Assembly: GCA_021234155.1 (NCBI GenBank)
Contig: JAJEKV010000002.1
Location: 41,963,203-42,027,202, forward strand
Length of the DNA stretch: 64,000 nt
DNA from: Isoetes taiwanensis
Lineage: Eukaryota > Streptophyta > Lycopodiopsida > Isoetales > Isoetaceae
Direction of reading: 5' to 3'
Positions 42,808-51,520 of the stretch are shown in pieces. Position 1 is the first letter of the stretch. Every line of letters starts with the position of its first letter. The notes beneath the pieces were generated by a model that did no database searches, was not told the origin of the DNA, and worked only from the letters and a program-made list of their open reading frames with translations. Both the position numbers and the translations under genes were made by a program.

Positions 42808-42836
42808 GCCCGGCAACGCCGGGCACCCATTACTAG

Positions 42837-44283
42837 TAGGTTTTTAAGTTTAGACGAGTTGGCGAATTAATTCTAACTTGAATATTAGTTGTCGAACATT
42901 GGCTTGACCAATGCTATTTAGCAAAAGATCGTAACAAAGTTTTTTCCCTCTAGGTGGGGACGCATAAGGACTTCGTTCCACACACACACACCCCCACCAC
43001 CCCCAACCCCCTCCCCGGGCGTTTTCCCTAATAGTTGATCTCAAACTGCTAGTTAGTCGGTCCCAGTTTTTGTCTCTAAATGTACAATGGGTTAAGCTAA
43101 TTTAACTTCAAAACCTGTCATGACATAATGGAGGTAGATGTTATTAAACCCCTTTGATCTATTGTTATGAATGCGGTGAACAGTGGTTGGATTTTTATAA
43201 TGGTTTTATTAGCAGTGAACAGTGCATCTCCATTGAACAGTGCTTTTGATTTGATACCAAACAATCAACTTCAAACACTGATCTTTGACCATCAACTTAA
43301 TGAACTTTGACCATTAAACTTGTTCACTCAACTTAGAAAATGTAAAAGTACTTTTCAACTTCTGCATGAGCTACAACTGCAGCATGAAACTTTGCTTGCA
43401 CCTGGCTTATTTTTCTAGGCCTCACTTGCACCTGAAACCTTAGGCATTAATGCAACAAGGCCATCAGAGGATGCTCTCGTTGTCAGAGAAATCAGTATAC
43501 CACCTCAATGAACAATGATGAATATTCAATATTTGGATTTGAATAAAGAAATGGTCAATATTTTGATTTCAAAGCAATATGCTATTTGGAAAGTAAAAGT
43601 ACTGACATTGTAAACATCGTTTTAGTTACCAGAACAGTCCAGAATGCAAAAAACTTAGAAGTCGAGAGGAGCATACCTGATATCCTTTTGAGACGAAATT
43701 CTCCTTGCTGATATCTTTTGCCCTCAAAACAATGGCATGTCAATTTTATGCAAACCCATGTGATGAGCCATGTAAACTGCTGCACAAATCATCTGTACGA
43801 TTCTTTAGCTCCTTTCTTTCAAGGAGACCTCCAAGATCTCTTGCCAATCCTGAAGGATAAAGAATTGGACCCACAGAATGCCTGGATGGAATAATATTAG
43901 GAAATAATCGAGCAGCATAAATTAGAACATAATTATGAACCCATTTATGGTGTTAATGTTGAAAAGGAGCTGTGAGGAAGATGTTCCATGCACTAAAAAT
44001 GTTCCATGCTCCTGTCATAAGTTCCCAAACTCCAGTAAATGATAATGCTCAATCAGCCAAGCATATAACGTGCAGCCTAGAAGCATGTTTCCAGATTACC
44101 TTTACAAAACATGTGCCGTTAAGGTGTATGCTCGTTAAGTCAAAAGAATCTGACTGCTTGCATGAGCCTTGCTCAGAATTGGCCAAAGGCATCCCTAGAC
44201 TTTAGTATAATTTCCCATGAGTTCCTCACTAATCGTGTTGGAACATCTAGCAATATTTTCTGCCACATGCCATCCCAGTTAAA
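42837..44283. other. hAT left interior without a recognised gene
   Basis: Begins with TAGGTTTTTAAGTTTAGACG..., a direct repeat of the sequence just left of the Helitron. Contains a CA/CCCCA low-complexity tract (42,979-43,015) and three GTGAACAGTG repeats (43,176-43,245). Confidence 0.5.
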
Positions 44284-44677
44284 TCAAGCTCGATTGAATA
44301 GTATGGAACAATTCAACCCCCTAGCTGAGTATTCCCCTATGACTTTTTCTTTATCTGGCCCAAGTGCTATTTGTCGCGTACATGTAGATGCTTGCAAGCA
44401 ATATGTAGCTAGCAGCATTCTCTGGATCCAGTGCTGAAACAATTTCTGCAGCAAGGTTGCCCCGTTGCATATCACCATGAACTTTACAAGCAGCAAGCAT
44501 TGCCATCCAAGTTGAGGCAATAGGTTCAAATGGCATGGTGAAGGCATGCAATTTCTTGCCATGTACAAGATTTATCAGATTTGCACATGCATTCAAGCTG
44601 TTGATGCAGGTAACAATGTCAGTTGCTTCACTGCTATAACTAACTCTGTTCCAGGCTGACAGTAATACCATTTTCAT
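44284..44677 (-). pseudogene. Pentatricopeptide repeat (PPR) protein fragment
   Basis: Minus strand: DIVTCINSLNACANLINLVHGKKLHA is a PLS-class PPR unit, then MPFEPIASTWMAMLAACKVH and ALDPENAASYILLASIYMYA form the tail just before the E domain. The join between HAF and MPFEP skips several repeats present in normal proteins, so the fragment has an internal deletion, and there is no DYW domain. PPR proteins bind organelle RNA for editing or processing. Captured inside the hAT. Confidence 0.8.
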
Positions 44678-44777
44678 CTATCCATTCTTTGAAGACACTA
44701 CCAAAACCTCCTTCCTCTAACAAACTATTTGATCAAAAGTTTTGTAAGGCAGACTTCAGATCATTGAAAGAAAAAAT

Positions 44778-45023
44778 TCACAAATGAGCTCCCCTTATCT
44801 CTTCACAAAATCTTCTTGGAGTAGAGGGCTCACATCCGAGCTTATCTTTTGGACTTATAGAGCCTGATTTGCATCTTCTGGTGACTCCACAGTTTCTGTA
44901 AGATAAACGATAACAAGTTTTGCTTATTCCCTTGTTAGAAAACAGATTGGGGTACCCTAAAACTCTATTCCTCAAATCCATGATATTAGGAGACAACCTA
45001 AACTGCATTTTAACCAAATGCAA
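44778..45023 (-). pseudogene. Possible mTERF-like fragment
   Basis: Minus-strand FRLSPNIMDLRNRVLGYPNL resembles the mTERF helix pattern (repeated Leu and a YPxL turn). It is short and followed by low-similarity sequence. The call is weak; it could be unrelated. Confidence 0.25.
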
Positions 45024-45624
45024 ACCAACAACTTAAAGGGCATTTTAACCAAACGCCTACAAGAATTACATGTTCCTCTTAGAGAGCACAATTGTAGAAA
45101 ATGGAGGATTCAGGCTTGCATCTGCAAAAGTCGAAAGGTAAGAAAAAAAAATACACTCTGTGAAAGGTAACTAGATTTAAAAATAGAAGGAAGAAGGAAT
45201 TTGAAGAATGCAAGAAACATGACATACGAGAGTTACTGTTCCTCTTATTGAACACCACTGTAGAAAATGGAGGATTCGAGTAAATGTATGAGCCCAGCTT
45301 GCGTCTATAATAGTAAAGCTTCTCGTTAATGATTTCTTACCGATCTACTTAGGATCTTGCAAGAAAATGCCTTATTCAAGCAGTGGTAAGTGGCGAATCC
45401 ATGAGTTAGGATCCCTCAATTCGTAGAAATGGAGGCGAACCACTAGATTTGAGCCTAAGAACCTGAGGCTAATTCAAGAAAGGCGGGAGGAAAAATTGTC
45501 GAAAAGTTGGCGACCTAATAGAAAAATATTTTCAATAGTAGCCTACTCAAGTTTCGTATAACATTTACTAAAATGTTCACAATATAGCCATTGGGCTAAA
45601 ATTCGCCCCTTAAGGGCAACCCTG
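45024..45624. other. hAT right end region without a gene
   Basis: Includes a short duplication: CACAATTGTAGAAAATGGAGGATTC at about 45,090 and CACTGTAGAAAATGGAGGATTC at about 45,257. AGTTGGCGA near 45,503 is a subterminal motif also present twice at the left end. Confidence 0.5.
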
Positions 45625-45632
45625 GTGACAAC
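45625..45632. repeat. Target site duplication of the hAT element, right
   Basis: GTGACAAC, identical to 36,958-36,965. It lies inside the codons for ...DALS of the element 2 RNase H end. Confidence 0.9.
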
Positions 45633-47095
45633 GCATCCGCAACCACATTGTGTTTCCCAGGCTTATACATAATCTCAAAATCATACTCCTCGAGAAACTC
45701 CATCCATCTCCTTTGACGGAGGTTGAGATTCGGCTGGGTTGATAGATAACGGAGACTCTGATGATCTGTATCCAGCTGAAATCTTCTACCAAGAAGGTAG
45801 TGTCTCCATATACGCAGAGCGCGGACAACAGCCAACAACTCCTGATCATGGGTAGGGTATCGCTGTTCTGTCTCATTCATTTTCTTTGAATCATAGGCAA
45901 TAACCCTCCCCTCCTGCATTAGGACTCCCCCGGTAGCAATCTTACTGGCATCCATTGCTACTAGTTTATCCTTTTCGGGGTCAGGCAATGTGAGGACTGG
46001 TGCGGACGTTAGAGCATCCTTAAGCTTCTGAAAACTTGCCTGGACTTTTGTTTTCCAATGCTCAATCCAATCCTTCACTTTCTCATGCTTTGTAAGATCG
46101 GTAAGAGGTGCTGCAATCTTTGCAAAATCCTTAACAAACTTACGGTAATATCCTGCCAATCCCAAGAAGCTTCGGACCTCTGAGACATTACCTGGAATAG
46201 GCCAATCCTTGACTGCCTCTATCTTTGCTGGGTCTGTGGCAATTCCCTCTGCTGAAATGACATGTCCCAAATAGTCCACCTTCGGAGTGGCAAACTTGCA
46301 CTTAGAGAACTTGGCAAAGAGCTGGTGACGTCTTAGCTTTTGTAGGGCCAAGCGAAGATATTTCTCATGCTCCTCCAAGGTCTTACTATAGATGAGAATG
46401 TCATCAAAGAAAATAACAACAAAATCATCCAAGTATTGGCGGAAGACATCATTCATTAACCGCATAAAGGTTGCGGGGGCATTCGTTAATCCAAAAGGCA
46501 TAACGGTAAACTCATAATGCCCATATCTAGTGCGAAAAGCAGATTTATGGATGTCCTCCTCTTTAATTCGTATCTGATGATATCCGGAGCGTAAATCAAT
46601 CTTTGAGAAGTACTTGGCCCCTTGCAGCTGGTCCATAAGATCGTCTGCCCTAGGCAAAGCATAGCGATTCTTGATCGTATGCTTGTTGAGCTGCCGATAG
46701 TCAATACACATTCTTAAGGAGCCATCCTTCTTCTTAACAAAAAGGATAGGAGCGCCAAAAGGCGAAACACTAGGACGAATAAACCCTAGGTTTAGTAACT
46801 CCTGAAGTTGCTTCTTAAGCTCTGCCAATTCAGGGGGACGCATACGGTACGGGGCCTTACTGGTAGGCTTAGTACCTGGTTCCAAAGCTATCTCACATTC
46901 TACTCCTCTAAATGGAGGTAGTTTCTGGATCTCGTCTGGAAAGAGATCGCTAAATTCCCTAAGAAGATCAGCAACGCCCTTTGGCAAGGCATCAACTACT
47001 TGCTTTTGCTTAGCATCTGACTCAATGGAGGCAAGTCTGATGACACAAAGTAGCGTATCCTTGCGTATAGCCTTATTTAACTGCCTGATGGACAT
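45633..47095 (-). CDS. Reverse transcriptase and RNase H of element 2
   Basis: About 487 codons before the hAT breaks the frame. [60 protein letters not shown] and active site [10 protein letters not shown]. RNase [16 protein letters not shown] (first Asp), [12 protein letters not shown] (Glu) and [10 protein letters not shown] (Asp), so all three catalytic positions are visible. These motifs are of chromovirus type and uninterrupted, so this part decayed little before the hAT arrived. Confidence 0.95.
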
Positions 47096-47098
47096 AGA

Positions 47099-47613
47099 CT
47101 ACATAATGGGGTTTAAGGGATCATCTTTTATAGTTACTCGGGCTCCATTAGCTGCATTGAAGGTAACCTCCCGTTTTTCGCAGTCTATATTGGCCTTTGC
47201 AGATGCCAAGAATTCCATACCAACAATCAGATCATATTTGCCAATGTCCATTAACTCGGCACCCAATGCAAGCGGGTGCACTGGCATTTACATTTTAAGG
47301 TTAATCGGCGACCATGAGTATGTCTGATTTTTCCACTGGCTAAAGTGACAGGTTTCGGTCGGGACCTCAAAGTCTCAAGCTGCAATACCTGGGCCATTCT
47401 AGGAGAAGCAAAATTATATGTACTTCCCGCATCCATAAGAATTATGAAAGGCTTACTGTCTACTTGACCTATAGTGGAAATAACGGCGGTGACTTTCGGC
47501 ATTACCCGATTTCTATAGCTGCAAGGATATGGGGCCGACCGTGAATATACTTTCGGAGCCTCCTCCTCGACGGGTAGTGTAGACTTCGAGATCATCCCAA
47601 TCGAGGTCGCCAT
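47099..47613 (-). pseudogene. Aspartic protease of element 2 (one frameshift)
   Basis: First frame (47,251-47,613) holds ILMDAGSTYNFASPRMAQ with the catalytic D-A-G-S loop typical of chromovirus protease; second frame (47,099-47,287) holds ELMDIGKYDLIVGMEFL. The shift lies near 47,280. Linked upstream to gag and downstream to RT. Confidence 0.85.
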
Positions 47614-47675
47614 GGCGAATAAGGCGTCTGGCGTGACATAAGGGCAATTCTACATGAAGTGCGGGCGCGATACAC

Positions 47676-48820
47676 CTAACATGCCTTATCTGTGCAGGAG
47701 CTGCTCTCGGGCCTCTTTAGGAATAGATCATGAAGAGGTTCGAACTTCCCTACCGACATTGTTCGGTTTAGTCGGGCATGTTGAAGGTGACTTTCTTTTC
47801 TGGCCCAGTAAGAGTTCTGCTTGAGGGGCCCGGGGACTTGGTGAAACGGGGGCTTGTAAAAGGTGTGTGCTGGGGCCGGGGCTAAGAATAAAGAGGCGGG
47901 GATCTTTGAAATGCGGTTTCTTGGTGTGTCCTCTTCCAGGCTCAATGCCTTAGCCTCGACCTCTGCAAATGATTTGGTCTATGGCCTTAACCATTCGTTT
48001 AATTGATGGGGCCAACCCTTCAATATAGCCCTCCACCGCCCTCTTTTCATTCATACACTGGTACATACACCTCAAAGCATGAATTCATCATGTAGGCCTG
48101 AACCGACATACCCTTATGCTCTAACCTATAAAAGTCTGAATCTGGCGGCATTTTGTGCGCGGGGCACGTAATGCGACTTAAAAGCTTTGGCAAACTTTTG
48201 AACTTGCATCCGCCTTACGTCCGGATGCTTGGCTCTAGCATAGCCCTTCCACCAAATCTGGCGGCTCCGGTAAGGTTTGTGGTGGCAACTTTTCACAAAT
48301 ATCTTTCTCCGTCATGCCATAGGATTTCCCAAACTCCTTCATCTCGTCCAACCAGGACTCTCGCATTCAAACCGCCTCTAGATTTCCCATCAAACTGGGC
48401 CAATTTCCTGTTTTTCCATATACTAGTTATGGCCGTATCAACCGTCTTACGGTACTCCTTGTCCCGGCGCTTTGCATGGTCACCAGATGACATAGACGAC
48501 TCCGAGGACAGAGAAGTGGCTGATGGTGAGGATGTAAGCTATCCCGAACGAGCCGGCGATGTTTGGAATGGTGCCTCCTTTGGCGGAGTGCGGGGCACGG
48601 TTACGAGTGCGGTGGGCGGGCGTGGTGGTGGGCTTGGCGGTAATGGAGGTAACTCCGGTCCGTCCTCTTGCATATGGTGTGGTGGGTTGGCATTTAACAC
48701 ATAAGCCTGGAGCTCTACTAACTGCCGCTTCATCAACATGAGTTCTTGCTCCGGTGTTAATCTGCTGGCATTCGAGGGTGTCTGCCATGAGGCGTTACGT
48801 GCACCGTCTATATTGACCAT
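47676..48820 (-). pseudogene. Gag of element 2 (frameshifted)
   Basis: The likely start is at 48,820 (MVNIDGARNASWQ). The N-terminal region includes a coiled-coil-like stretch (LTPEQELMLMKRQLVELQAY) and a Pro-rich segment. The capsid middle (48,060-48,480) is shattered into frames. The C-terminal piece 47,676-47,945 has the basic tail before the protease. No intact CCHC knuckle is read. Confidence 0.7.
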
Positions 48821-49069
48821 AAGAAAGTATAAGGAGAATTATGGTGATAGCACGTGGCACAAAGAAGATCATTTTAAGTAATGCTAGGGACTAATAATAA
48901 AGACAGTCCAAGAGAATGAAAGAAAAGATCTCTGTTATAACGTCAAAGTAGCAGTTACATGGGAGATGTATCTTTAACAAAAACTTAAGGTCATACAGTA
49001 CAAAAGTAGTGATTACACACATATTTAGCCATAAGGCTGTACATTAGACAACTTTTAGTCAATACATAC
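48821..49069. other. AT-rich spacer between gag and ORF c of element 2
   Basis: About 250 bp of AT-rich DNA without coding signal, at the same place as the spacer at 5,191-5,517 in element 1. Confidence 0.4.
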
Positions 49070-49540
49070 TTAGCCATAAAAGAAAATTGAAGAGATTAAG
49101 CCTAAGGCTGCGCAAAAGGGTACAGGATAGAGTAGCGAGCGCTCTCCGTCGGACCACGACCACCTTATGCGAGCCCATGCCTGGATAATAACATGCTGGT
49201 AGTCCAAGGTAGGACTGATAATGAGCAAGTTAAAAAGGTTTCTTAGTGCATAAAAGATCTGCCATAAATGGTCATTGGCGTCCGCAAAAGCTTTGTGCCT
49301 TGTCATATCCCAGTAATCCCAGGTACGACGAAGGGTTTGTTGTAGATTCTCAAAGGCACGTTCTCGGAGAATATTGACTATTTCCAGGCCTTTAGTTGAG
49401 TCGTAGGGCTCTCCTTGTTCCAGAGGCTCCTCCGTCTCGTAATCATCATCCCGATCCGGATACCCTCCATACCGTTGGCCATAATCTTGGTCGGGAGGCC
49501 CCGGTCGTCCCTTCGTATTTCGTTGGTGATTCTTTCCTCA
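49070..49540 (-). CDS. ORF c of element 2: unknown protein between gag and ORF b'
   Basis: An open frame of about 155 codons on the minus strand ending at 49,070. Tyr/Asp/Arg-rich start (DQDYGQRYGGYPDRDDDYET), then predicted helices (ILRERAFENLQQTLRRTWDY) and a hydrophobic end (FCAALGLISSIFFYG). No clear ATG near its start; the first Met is at 49,306. It may be a separate small gene or the shifted C-terminal end of ORF b'. I do not recognise it. Confidence 0.45.
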
Positions 49541-49778
49541 AATTCTTCGAGTTCCTAAATGCACAAGGCGGTAAGAATGAATATACAACGTGGAACAATT
49601 TCTTATACTCTAAACTCTACAAGATACAAGGAAGTATCATGGGCAAAAACAATTTAATTGTATTCAACGATACACTAATCATAACTCATAAGAAAATGGC
49701 ACATATATTATATGATGGCCAAGAAAAACGCAAATCAAAATTACAACTATCACATAATACAAAGATCGTAAGAAATGT

Positions 49779-51070
49779 CTAAGAACTAGATTCCTCCTCG
49801 TCGTCCATAGGCTGAGGAGGTGGTCGGTAGCGCATCAAAGTGGTGCTGGGGTTAGCGGAGAGGGCGGCTCGAGCTGCTGCCTCCGGTGGTAAACAAGTGG
49901 CCAAGGGTGCCGCCACAAGGAGTCGCATACTTGCACAGCCCGCCACGTCCCCCAACGCTACGATAGCCAAATCTCGTCGGACCAAGGTAATGGTGGTGGC
50001 GTGATAGTCAATCTTCTTATGGCCCGCCAAGGTGGATATCGCACGAAGTGCCCACCAAGATGCTTCAGAAGAAGGCCCCAAGTTCTTGGAGAAGAACAGG
50101 ACCTCTCCTTGCCAGAAAGCTGAAAGGAAGAATCGGGTCACATAGTTGCCCATTGCCCTAATTTGGGGACCCCTGGAGGTCTCCGCTTCCTTTTCCAAGT
50201 TAACGGGGATCTTCTCCTGCTCTGCTTCTTCTTTGTCGTCCTTAAGACTTACCTTGGTGTTCCAAAAGTCTTCCTCCTCTTCATCCACCCCTCCCATGGT
50301 GATCTGCAATGGCTGGTCGGTAGGAGGAGGCCTCACGTGAGCCGCAAACTGCTCCTCTGGAGGCTGGGGGGTATCAGTCAGTAAGAACTGCCGAAGGGAC
50401 AAAAGGGTCTCAACGGGCTCTAGCTCTTCTGGCCGATATACCAACAATTTCTCGACTTGTGGGGGATGCACAACCGATGTGGTAAAGTCGAGAAAGTCAT
50501 CCTGGCAGTACTCGGCAAGATCATAGAGGACCTCTATCTTTTTGCGGCCCCGCATATCAGCAATAACGCGGTAGGCCCACATAATGTCCTCTAGAATCAG
50601 GTACTCTTGGTTGTTCAAGAGTACGGTTGGAAGGAGGTTTAGCCCTTCGAGCTTGAGGGCTTTCTCTCGGCTTGCCGGGGCTTCGGTGGCGAGTTCCCTC
50701 CACCTTACAAAATCCTGCTCGTCGACGACCTCATGAGTCTTCGGGTCGAGGAGGCGGGTGTAGAGCGATTGCTTTCGGCCGCTATCTGCTCATCTTCAAT
50801 ATCTTGGTCCATAATGATGGCCAGTGCAAATCGGGCCTCAAAACAGACTTCCCGATCTATAGTAACAATGGGGAGGTCGGTTCCTCTTCTCCTTATGCCC
50901 TTGATGACATTCCGGGCATGCTCATCACCTCCTAACATCTCAAGCAAAGTGTGGAAGTCGAGGTAGAGCTGTGAATCGTCTTCACCTGCATGTTAGAGAC
51001 GAGGTCCACTTGCTGGAAGCGGAATGGGATGAAGAACATCAAAGGAACCAAGGGTCCCAGTGCTCTCCAT
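49779..51070 (-). pseudogene. ORF b' of element 2: homologue of ORF b, unknown function
   Basis: The proposed start ATG at 51,070 lies 60 nt after a TATA-like box. It needs two frame changes: near 50,980 (into GEDDSQLYLDFHTLLEML) and near 50,760. From about 50,690 to 49,779 the frame is open for about 300 codons (ILEDIMWAYRVIADMRGRKK at about 50,600, an acidic segment VDEEEEDFWNTKV, and an acidic end DDEEESSS). The block LGGDEHARNVIKGIRRRGTD, with the helix FEARFALAII after it, aligns with LGDVPNIAKYLTNKAQRLPD and TAALAIF in ORF b of element 1, so the two are homologous. The C-terminal 90 residues have a faint H2A-like pattern (see findings). No firm domain. Confidence 0.6.
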
Positions 51071-51125
51071 CCAAGTACCACTGCTGTAGAGTCGTAAGGG
51101 AGGAGAACTAATGGGCCAAAAGTGA

Positions 51126-51132
51126 CTTTATA
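51126..51132 (-). promoter_or_regulatory. TATA-like box of ORF b' (element 2)
   Basis: TATAAAG on the minus strand in AGTATAAAGTCAC, about 56 nt before the proposed ATG. It parallels the TATA box before ORF b in element 1. The hairpin motif pair of element 1 is not visible here. Confidence 0.35.
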
Positions 51133-51309
51133 CTTTTTGGCACGTTTTCCTAGGTTATTTAAAAAAAATTATTATTTACTTAATAATTTACAATTAAATA
51201 TACACCAAGTGGCAGAATTAGACATTTTTATATTCACAGGTTCACAAAAAGAATATTGTACATAGATAGATCTACAAAATTGTACAACAGAATAAAGTAG
51301 GTCGCATAA

Positions 51310-51516
51310 TCACCGAAACTCCCCTCGAATCCTCCTTGCAAAATTTGGAGGTCCTTGGGCATTATGGTAACCCTCTTTGCATGGATGGCCTTGAGAGGTT
51401 GGCGTCACTCAAAATTTCTATAAGGTAAGCCTCGGCTGCCTCCTGGAGTGCGAGGATAGCAAAGGCCTGAAACCTCAGGTCGGTCTTAAATTCTTGGGCA
51501 ATCTCTCGCACAAGGC
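51310..51516 (-). pseudogene. Histone H3 C-terminal fold carried by element 2 (5'-truncated, frameshifted)
   Basis: Minus strand: [18 protein letters not shown] then [20 protein letters not shown] match H3 alpha1 and alpha2 almost residue for residue. After a shift [15 protein letters not shown] gives L2 and alpha3; after a second shift ARRIRGEFR ends at a stop (51,310), where plant H3 ends RRIRGERA. No intron. IMPKD is the canonical rather than centromeric form. The N-terminal tail is lost because element 2 is cut at 51,520. It lies upstream of ORF b', exactly where element 1 carries its H3-like unit. Confidence 0.9.
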
Positions 51517-51520
51517 ACCC

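Larger units (their letters stand above)
37024..42836 (+). mobile_element. Non-autonomous Helitron H2
   Basis: Starts with TC at 37,024 (preceded by A) and ends with the stem-loop GCCCGGCAACGCCGGGC (42,808-42,824), eight bases, CTAG and T. The first about 150 bp align with H1 (GGTTTTTTCGG, CCAAAAACATTTTTGG, TTGTCTGCCGG-type blocks), so both belong to one family; the interiors differ. No Rep/helicase is present. Exon-like pieces with GT donors occur at 37,395-37,450, 37,500-37,640 and 39,355-39,540, but I cannot name the source genes. Confidence 0.85.
36966..45624. mobile_element. Non-autonomous hAT element carrying gene fragments, itself split by Helitron H2
   Basis: The left end CAGGGTTGCCCTTAAGGGCA and the inverted right end CAGGGTTGCCCTTAAGGGGC match over about 25 bp. 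Perfect 8-bp duplications GTGACAAC flank the element, and removal restores the pol frame of element 2. CAGGG ends and 8-bp duplications define hAT elements. Without the Helitron (37,024-42,836) the element is 2,846 bp. It has no transposase I can see. It carries a PPR gene fragment on the minus strand and possibly an mTERF-like piece, so it behaves like a Pack-hAT. Confidence 0.9.
27803..51520 (-). mobile_element. Element 2: chromovirus of the same family as element 1, 5'-truncated and nested with other elements
   Basis: Minus strand: H3-like remnant (51,310-51,516), ORF b', ORF c, gag, protease, RT, RNase H, integrase, chromodomain, polypurine tract, 3' LTR. The 5' LTR and primer site are missing because the copy ends at 51,520. 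Inside it sit a Helitron (in the LTR), a hAT with another Helitron (in pol) and a small insertion (36,440-36,735). Removing these leaves a body of about 9.5 kb. It is much better preserved than element 1, with RT open over 499 codons. Confidence 0.9.
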
